A DNA stretch of 58,602 bases from SAR202 cluster bacterium. Its GTDB lineage: Bacteria; Chloroflexota; Dehalococcoidia; Lucifugimonadales; Lucifugimonadaceae. The notes below the pieces were generated by a model. The model saw nothing but the letters and a program-made list of their open reading frames with translations. It was not told where the DNA came from and ran no database searches. The stretch spans positions 1 to 58,602 of the forward strand of contig VFGU01000005.1 in NCBI GenBank assembly GCA_009392285.1. Direction: 5' to 3'. Numbering within the stretch: the first letter of the stretch is position 1; each line of letters begins with the position of its first letter. Shown here piece after piece: positions 53,029 to 58,602 of the stretch. The position numbers were made by a program, and so were the translations under genes.

Positions 53029-54149
53029 GTTAATACTTTTTGGTATTCTTGGGTGATTTTTTCTATCGTAAAATCTTTTGATCTTAACTTCGCATGATTT
53101 ATTAGTTCAGAATTATCAGATAATATTGTGTCTTCGATAATTTTAGCTAAATGTTTATAATCACCCACTTGAAATAATTTTCCACTTTGCCCATTATTTA
53201 AAATCTCCCTAGGGCCACTTGGGCAATCAGAAGAAACTACAGGAATACCTATCAGCATTGATTCTACTATTACATTTCCAAAGCCTTCCCATATCGAAGG
53301 TAATACAAATAGATTAGATTTAGACAAAAACTTCCAAGGATTATTCTGATAGCCAAGCAATTTTACTTTATCACCAATATTATTATCTTTAATGAACTGT
53401 TCCAGATTTCTTCTTTCTGAGCCTTCCCCAATAATATATAAATTACAGTCAATATTAGAGTGAATTTCATTAAAAGCCTTTAATAAAGTAATGTGATCTT
53501 TCTGCTTAGTTAACCTTCCGATACTAACAATTAGTGGTCTATCACTTATCAAATCCAGACCTACCTCCTCTTTAGCTAGAGATAAAATTTTTTCATCTGC
53601 TGAAGGGTTATATATTGTCTGTATTTTTAATGAATCTAATCTAAAATTTTTAACTAAACTTTGCTTTACTCCTTCAGATATTGCAATTATATTATCTGCC
53701 TTTGGATATAAAAATTTCTTGAGATTATTGACAAAGAATCTAGAGAATAATGTTCTCTGAGTAATAGAAGAATATTTGGGATCAACAGCCTCCCTAATAA
53801 TAAGTTTAAATTTATTTTTTAAACTGATTTTTAGAACAATAGATACTGGAATATTCTTAACAGCTAATAAAACATCAGGGGAATGTTTTTTTATATATTT
53901 TCTAATCTTAAAATAATAAATAATGTTTTTAAAAATTGAGAAAAGGATATTTGAATTCTGATCTATAAAACTTGATCCTAGAGATAGTAACTCAACCCTT
54001 TCATCGAAATAAGAAATACTTTCATCTGATGGTTTTTCAGAAATAATTGAAACATCCCAACCCTCACTCAATAATCCCCTAGATAACCTGCTCATGGATC
54101 TTTCAATTCCTCCTTTTTCCAAAGAAGGGATTAATATAAATAATTTCAT
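53022..54149 (-). CDS. Glycosyltransferase family 4
   Basis: 375 aa, GT-B fold, retaining sugar transferase of the GT4 type. N-terminal FILIPSLEKGGIERSMSRLS is the acceptor-side glycine motif. The donor domain has LIVSIGRLTKQKDHITLLKA, LYIIGEGSERRNLEQFI, VKLLGYQNNPWKFLSKSNLF, and the EX7E-like LPSIWEGFGNVIVESMLIG. The sugar and acceptor are unknown. It ends 7 bp inside the convergent lipoprotein gene and follows the aminotransferase by 1 bp. Confidence 0.91.
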   Translation of the reverse strand: MKLFILIPSLEKGGIERSMSRLSRGLLSEGWDVSIISEKPSDESISYFDERVELLSLGSSFIDQNSNILFSIFKNIIYYFKIRKYIKKHSPDVLLAVKNIPVSIVLKISLKNKFKLIIREAVDPKYSSITQRTLFSRFFVNNLKKFLYPKADNIIAISEGVKQSLVKNFRLDSLKIQTIYNPSADEKILSLAKEEVGLDLISDRPLIVSIGRLTKQKDHITLLKAFNEIHSNIDCNLYIIGEGSERRNLEQFIKDNNIGDKVKLLGYQNNPWKFLSKSNLFVLPSIWEGFGNVIVESMLIGIPVVSSDCPSGPREILNNGQSGKLFQVGDYKHLAKIIEDTILSDNSELINHAKLRSKDFTIEKITQEYQKVLTY

Positions 54150-54150
54150 C

Positions 54151-55329
54151 TTAATATGGCCTTGGAAATTCAGAATTAATTATTGAACTGGCAGATGATA
54201 ATGAAGAGCCTTTCTCTATTTCATAATTATTCTTTATTAATAAATTCTCAAATGCATTGAGAATCCCAAATACACTAGAGGCAACACAAGATTCACCCAT
54301 AAGCCCTATTCTCCAAACTTTACCCGAAAATTCTCCCAAACCTCTTCCTATTTCAATCAAATAATTTCGTAACAAGTCAGTTCTAAAACTTTCATCATCA
54401 ATACCTTCAGGTATTTTTACTACTGTTAACTGATTTAGCGCTATGGATTCATCTACTGGAAGTTCAAGGCAAAGAGATTTCAATCCAGATTTCAATGCCT
54501 TAGACATTAATTCATGTCTTTGAAATTTACTTTCAATTCCTTCCTCAAATGTGATTTGCAGAGCTTCTCTAAGAGCATAAACTAAATTTACAGGAGTTGT
54601 TTGATGTGCAATGTGATCTTTACCCCAATATTCTGATATACCTAATAAATCCAAATACCATGAAGAAGGGGCCTCTTCTCTATTTCTAATATAATCTAAT
54701 GCTTTTTCGCTAATTGCTACTGGACTCAAACCTGGAGGTGCAGCCAAACATTTTTGGGTTCCACTATATGCATAATCAATATTCCATTCATCAAATTTTA
54801 TTTCAATACCTGCAAGTGAAGTTACACAATCAACCATAAACTTGGCTCCATATTTTTTGCATAATTGACCTATTTCAGCAATTGGATTAATCACCCCAGT
54901 AGATGTTTCTGCATGAATTGCAGTAACTAATTTAATATTTGAATTCTTTAATTTATTCTCTAACAAATCTAGATCTATGGCTGTTCCCCATTCAAAATTT
55001 AATGAAGAATAATTAAGATTCAATCTCTCAGCCATCATTATCATTCTTTCGCAGAAATAACCGTTATTACAAATTAGTACATCTTCACCATCCTCTGCTA
55101 AACAATTTAAACCAGCCTCCATTCCTGCAGATCCAGTTCCCGCTATAGCAAAAGAAGTGCCTTCAGTGTTATAAAGCATTGAAAGCATTCCTGAAACTTC
55201 TTCTAAAATTTCAAAAAAGTCAGGATCTAAATAGCCCATGACAGGATTAGACATCGCTTTCAGGATTCTAGGATGAGCAGAACTTGGGCCTGGGCCTAAA
55301 ATTATTCTTCTTGGAATATTTTTTGTCAT
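54151..55329 (-). CDS. Class V aminotransferase (alanine/serine-glyoxylate type)
   Basis: 392-aa PLP enzyme. The opening LGPGPSSAHPRILKAMSNPV is typical of the alanine-glyoxylate / serine-glyoxylate group. Others are FAIAGTGSAGMEAGLNCLA, HAETSTGVINPI, MVDCVTSLAGIEI, and the PLP lysine in SGTQKCLAAPPGLSP near residue 193. It would transfer amino groups to glyoxylate or a similar oxo acid. The ATG is at 55329. Confidence 0.9.
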   Translation of the reverse strand: MTKNIPRRIILGPGPSSAHPRILKAMSNPVMGYLDPDFFEILEEVSGMLSMLYNTEGTSFAIAGTGSAGMEAGLNCLAEDGEDVLICNNGYFCERMIMMAERLNLNYSSLNFEWGTAIDLDLLENKLKNSNIKLVTAIHAETSTGVINPIAEIGQLCKKYGAKFMVDCVTSLAGIEIKFDEWNIDYAYSGTQKCLAAPPGLSPVAISEKALDYIRNREEAPSSWYLDLLGISEYWGKDHIAHQTTPVNLVYALREALQITFEEGIESKFQRHELMSKALKSGLKSLCLELPVDESIALNQLTVVKIPEGIDDESFRTDLLRNYLIEIGRGLGEFSGKVWRIGLMGESCVASSVFGILNAFENLLIKNNYEIEKGSSLSSASSIINSEFPRPY

Positions 55330-55427
55330 TCTTTCTGTATCTATATTTTGGTTTGATAAGTGATTTTACACCCAACATTAATAAACTTAAAGAAGATTTA
55401 AATTATTAATTTTATATTGTAAATTCT

Positions 55428-55436
55428 TGCTATAAT
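55428..55436 (+). promoter_or_regulatory. Extended -10 promoter of the CGNR-like gene
   Basis: TGC-TATAAT at 55428-55436, 26 bases before the ATG at 55463. No -35 is visible, which is normal for an extended -10. There is no clear ribosome site. Confidence 0.45.
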
Positions 55437-55462
55437 AAATTAAATTATAGTAATGTTTTATT

Positions 55463-56239
55463 ATGGTTAATTCAAATAAAAAATTTGAAATAAATGAGTT
55501 CAGCGATATTTTTTTGATTATCTATTCAATATGGGTCTATTCATATAATAATAATTTTTCTGTAAAAAACTCATATCTGAGTAACCAATTTATGTTGAAT
55601 TATGGAATCAGAATAGAAGATTACTTAATTGAGAACCCAATATTAGAACAAGAGATGCAAAATGAATTAGAAGCCAAAGATCTAATCAACTCTATATACT
55701 CATTAATGAATATACAAAATTCTTTAGATAAAAAAATATCAAATCATCTTGTAGAAAATTATAATCTTGAAAAAACTAGTACTAGCCTTGATAAGTTATC
55801 TCAATATATAAACTCTAAATTAGAAAAAATTGTTATAACAACTAGATTAATAAGCAAAAATAAAAATAAATTTTCATCTATAAAAACTTGTGATTCTTTG
55901 ATGAGTATAGCGTGGATAAATCTGTCAGAGATTATCGCCACACATAAATTGGTGAAAATGTGTAAATACATAAAATGTAATATGATTTTTGTTTCCAATA
56001 GAAAATCTTCTGCATACTGTAATTCCAAGTGCCAAACAAGAGCCAAGTCTCACAGGGCTTATTACGGTGCGTCAAAAAAATATGACGAGGACAAATTAGA
56101 AGTTAGTTCAAATAAGATTATTAAAGACAATGATGTAAATAGATTGCCTCCTGAAGAATACAAAATACCTGACGAATATGAACCTGATTTTGGATTTTTT
56201 GATGGAGAAGATGATAAATTAAAAATAATGGGTAATTAG
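55463..56239 (+). CDS. CGNR-like zinc-finger protein
   Basis: 258 aa. The C-terminal part (about residues 170-205) has CKYIKCNMIFVSNRKSSAYC, then NSKCQTRAKSHRAYY, matching the CGNR zinc-finger pattern (C-x4-C, F, R, YC-x3-C, R) with a variant first knuckle. The N-terminal 160 residues are helical, resembling the stress-response ABATE-like domain only weakly. A long acidic tail follows (PPEEYKIPDEYEPDFGFFDG). CGNR proteins are probable transcriptional regulators; the target is unknown. Confidence 0.7.
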   Translation: MVNSNKKFEINEFSDIFLIIYSIWVYSYNNNFSVKNSYLSNQFMLNYGIRIEDYLIENPILEQEMQNELEAKDLINSIYSLMNIQNSLDKKISNHLVENYNLEKTSTSLDKLSQYINSKLEKIVITTRLISKNKNKFSSIKTCDSLMSIAWINLSEIIATHKLVKMCKYIKCNMIFVSNRKSSAYCNSKCQTRAKSHRAYYGASKKYDEDKLEVSSNKIIKDNDVNRLPPEEYKIPDEYEPDFGFFDGEDDKLKIMGN

Positions 56240-56285
56240 ATACAACAATAAATAATGAGATTAATCTTATGAAAGGAACTTAATA

Positions 56286-56798
56286 ATGCATTTAAAAAAC
56301 ATATTACTAATTTCAATTATATCAATGTCATTGTCATTAATAGCATGTGGAGATGCTTCATCTGAAAATGGAAATTCTGATGATGGCGGAATTGTGACAT
56401 CAAGGATAATGAATGAAAGTTCTAATCATTCTATTTCAGATTTTGAAACTGCTGGCCTTAAAAAGCCAAAATCAATAAAAGCAGATGCTGTTGATAAAAA
56501 AACTGGAGAGAGAATAACACCTGAGGCAACTGAAGTTCATGTGGGATTCTTTAAAAGTTCTCTAGGCCCTAAAGATATAGAGGTTAGATTTTACCCTAGC
56601 CATGAAGATGCCAAAACTTACGGGGTGCCTCCAGCAGAAAAAACAATAAATGCTGCTGTTGAAGCGGGGGGAGCCGTGAAAGGTGCAGGTACATTTGCCA
56701 AATCAAGTTATGGTGCATATATAGTAAGTGGAAATGCAGTTATGTTGTGCCAAGTTCAAATTGAAGTTTGTGATGAATTAGCAGCAGGATTGAAATAG
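56286..56798 (+). CDS. Small lipoprotein, three-member family (copy C)
   Basis: 170-aa predicted lipoprotein (lipobox SLIAC, Cys21). It aligns with copies A and B: ISDFETAGLKKPKSIKADAV, EVHVGFFKSSLGPKDIEVRF then YPSHEDAK, AEKTINAAVEAGG, and YGAYIVSGNAVMLC with a second Cys eight residues later. It is closest to copy A (both have a D(A)xDKxxGxxxTPxAxE segment). AAGGA precedes the ATG. The amidohydrolase start GTG overlaps its stop (TAGTG), so the two are coupled. Confidence 0.8.
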   Translation: MHLKNILLISIISMSLSLIACGDASSENGNSDDGGIVTSRIMNESSNHSISDFETAGLKKPKSIKADAVDKKTGERITPEATEVHVGFFKSSLGPKDIEVRFYPSHEDAKTYGVPPAEKTINAAVEAGGAVKGAGTFAKSSYGAYIVSGNAVMLCQVQIEVCDELAAGLK

Positions 56799-57973
56799 TG
56801 AAATCTTATGACTTACTTTTAAAGAATGGCAATCTAATTGATCCTTTAAATAAAATAGATGGATCATTTGATGTAGCTATATCTAACTCAAAAATAGCAA
56901 AAATAGCAAAATCTATAGATCAGAATGCTTCAAAATCAGTTATAGATGCAACTGGAATGATAATTTGCCCTGGCTTAATTGACCTCCATGCACATTGCTA
57001 TGGATATTTTGCATCTATTTTTCCTGATGAAATGTGCCTACCATTTGGAACTACAACAATGCTAGATGCCGGAGGATCAGGCTGGAAAACTTTTGATGAT
57101 ATGAATGAAAAGGTGGTATCGAAAAGCATAACCAGAGTATTATCTCTTTTAAATATAGTAGGGTCAGGAATGATTACAGATAAAGAACAAGTAGTATCTG
57201 ATATGGACCCTATTTCTACTGCTGCAAAAATAAACGAGAGAAAAGATTTACTTGTTGGTGTTAAAGTAGCCCATTTTGAAGCAAATTCTTGGGAAGCAAT
57301 TGAAAGAGGAAGGAAAGCCGCTGAAATTTCAGATACTTTTATTATGGTAGACCAAAACCCTATTAAGGGGCGATCTATGAAAGAATTATTACTTAATCAT
57401 ATGGTCTCAGGAGATGTACTAACTCATATGTATGCATGGGGAAAACCAATTATTAATGAAAAAGGGGATGTTGAGGATTTCTTTTTGAAAGCAAGAGAAA
57501 ATGGAATATTATTTGATCTGGGCCATGGAGCAGGAAGTTTTTCATTCTCTATGGCAAAGCCTGCTATAGATCAAGGATTCTACCCTGATACAATCAGTAC
57601 AGATCATCATAGATCTTCTTTGTTAAGCAACCATTCAAATATGCCTAATTGTATGTCAAAAATGCTAAATTTAGGTATACCTCTCCAATTAATTATTGAA
57701 AAGTCTACTCTTTCACCTTCTAGAGTTCTCGGGCTCCCTGAGTTAGGGCACTTAGGAGAAGGATCAGAGGCAGATGTAGCAATATTAAAAATTGTTGATG
57801 GAGAATTTGGGCTTATTGATAACGGATTAACAGGCAATAGAAAATTAAATGCTTCTAGTATTATTGAAAACCAACTAACAATAAAAGGTGGAAATATAGT
57901 TTGGGATAAGAATGGTTTGTCTTTCAGTAACTATGAAAATACTCCCAAGCCAGACTACGGCAGCATATACTAG
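56798..57973 (+). CDS. Dihydroorotase-like amidohydrolase/deacetylase
   Basis: 391-aa metallohydrolase of the EF_0837/AHD family. The urease-type fold is marked by LLLKNGNLIDPLN, the metal-binding LIDLHAHCYGY, VKVAHFEAN, VSGDVLTHMYAWG (His), DLGHGAGSFSF and ISTDHHRSS (Asp/His). The C-terminal beta-sandwich ends with LTIKGGNIVWDKNG. Family members hydrolyse N-acyl-D-amino acids or cyclic amides; the substrate is unknown. The GTG start overlaps the lipoprotein stop. Confidence 0.88.
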   Translation: MKSYDLLLKNGNLIDPLNKIDGSFDVAISNSKIAKIAKSIDQNASKSVIDATGMIICPGLIDLHAHCYGYFASIFPDEMCLPFGTTTMLDAGGSGWKTFDDMNEKVVSKSITRVLSLLNIVGSGMITDKEQVVSDMDPISTAAKINERKDLLVGVKVAHFEANSWEAIERGRKAAEISDTFIMVDQNPIKGRSMKELLLNHMVSGDVLTHMYAWGKPIINEKGDVEDFFLKARENGILFDLGHGAGSFSFSMAKPAIDQGFYPDTISTDHHRSSLLSNHSNMPNCMSKMLNLGIPLQLIIEKSTLSPSRVLGLPELGHLGEGSEADVAILKIVDGEFGLIDNGLTGNRKLNASSIIENQLTIKGGNIVWDKNGLSFSNYENTPKPDYGSIY

Positions 57974-57979
57974 TTAAAT

Positions 57980-58602
57980 TTATTCAATAGTATATTGAGC
58001 AGTATTTACTGCTCTCCAATTTTTGAAATTATAATTGCTTATATTTCCTTCTGGATCAGTAATAGTAATTATTGGATCATACGTCCAGTAGAACCACTCA
58101 GTTGGAGTTCTTACCGATACTTTAGAAGTGTAAATTATAGTCCCATCCCATCCTAATATTGCTTTGGATGGTATCCATTTTTCTTCTGCATAAGTGTAGT
58201 CATTCAATAGGGGCTGCGCGATTAAGGCTGCAAATCCATTTTCTCCAGAAGTTTGCCAGCAAGGACTAGCATGCGGATAGCAAAGATCAATATCTATTTT
58301 TAATTCAGAAGCTTCATAACCTGAAATAAAACTTAGATTGATATCGTAAATTTTTGATGGAGAAACATCATATGTACTAGTTGATTGCCCAGAAGCAATT
58401 TTGCATTCTTCGCTACTTGGGGCACAATCCCATTCTTGATCTATTTCATTAGGTAGTTTTGTAACTTTGGGGGTTGGGGTTGGGGCAATAGTTTCAATTT
58501 TCTCTACTGGTACCTCAACTATTTTTTCTACTATTTTTATTTTTTCTACTATTTTTTCTACTGGTACCTCAACTATTTTTTCTACTGGTACCTCAACTAT
58601 TT
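57980..58602 (-). CDS. Secreted/surface protein with VEKI repeats, 5' end cut by window
   Basis: Open frame from the stop at 57980 through the right window edge, 207 codons visible and no start in view. The upstream part is a Val/Glu/Lys/Ile-rich repeat (VEKI, VEVPVEKI units), then a Pro/Thr linker (APTPTPKVTK), then a soluble domain with four or five cysteines (EWDCAPSSEECK, DLCYPHASPCWQ) and aromatic C-terminal strands (WFYWTYDPIITITDPEGN). The layout matches the other stalked lipoproteins here, so an exported protein is likely. Domain not recognised. Confidence 0.7.
   Translation of the reverse strand, partial: IVEVPVEKIVEVPVEKIVEKIKIVEKIVEVPVEKIETIAPTPTPKVTKLPNEIDQEWDCAPSSEECKIASGQSTSTYDVSPSKIYDINLSFISGYEASELKIDIDLCYPHASPCWQTSGENGFAALIAQPLLNDYTYAEEKWIPSKAILGWDGTIIYTSKVSVRTPTEWFYWTYDPIITITDPEGNISNYNFKNWRAVNTAQYTIE

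Overview
The window is a compact, AT-rich (roughly one third G+C by eye) bacterial chromosome segment. The left-end order rpsB-tsf-pyrH-frr-uppS-cdsA-dxr-rseP-ispG-proS, the very short EF-Ts (164 aa), and the many paralogous sugar-acid and carboxylate enzymes (FAH-fold proteins, SMP-30 lactonases, an enolase-superfamily dehydratase, a RraA-like protein, extended SDRs) suggest a free-living marine Chloroflexota of the Dehalococcoidia/SAR202 type. This assignment is inference from gene order and family content; no rRNA is present to test it.

Layout. 1-9.6 kb (minus strand): a translation and isoprenoid/cell-envelope operon read from rpsB to proS, which is cut by the window edge. 9.7-14.3 kb: a CcdA-like thiol-electron transporter and a ccmABCDE haem-export/cytochrome c maturation set with a CxxxY-type CcmE and an enlarged CcmD-like protein. 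14.3-18.7 kb: Nudix, GNAT, PcrA/UvrD helicase and a DRTGG-domain protein. 18.7-34.7 kb: an accessory metabolic region opened by tRNA-Phe and tRNA-Gly. It holds two related SDRs, a hydroxyacid-oxoacid transhydrogenase, two SMP-30 proteins, FAH-fold and MDR enzymes, transporters, a PhyH oxygenase, a class III aminotransferase, a transaldolase-like protein and an enolase-superfamily enzyme. pgsA is embedded in it. 34.7-36.9 kb: YaaA and two lipoproteins, one a cupredoxin on a 24-bp-repeat stalk. 36.9-41.4 kb: a UV/light-response block with photolyase, a UV-dimer-glycosylase-like protein, an SRPBCC protein, an SDR and a regulator that joins a CarH-like B12 photosensor module to a C-terminal Xre-type HTH. 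41.5-58.6 kb: transporters, hydrolases, a degenerate DEDD exonuclease homologue, an O-antigen-ligase-like protein, tRNA-Leu, a RraA-like protein, an orphan DNA methyltransferase, Ugd, a glycosyltransferase, a class V aminotransferase, a CGNR-like protein, an amidohydrolase and a truncated repeat-bearing secreted protein.

The genome looks streamlined. Co-directional genes often overlap by ATGA. Five convergent pairs overlap by exactly 4 bp through a shared stop-codon tetranucleotide, and I saw no convincing rho-independent terminators. Several genes carry a -10-like hexamer only 6-8 nt before the ATG and lack a Shine-Dalgarno, which points to leaderless mRNAs. Other genes have a normal AGGAG-type site.

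The strongest candidates for something undescribed are the B12-Xre regulator beside the photolyase block, a three-member family of small lipoproteins (29.1, 49.5 and 56.3 kb), and the catalytically degenerate exonuclease homologue. proS, which appears to start at an AUU codon, is also notable.
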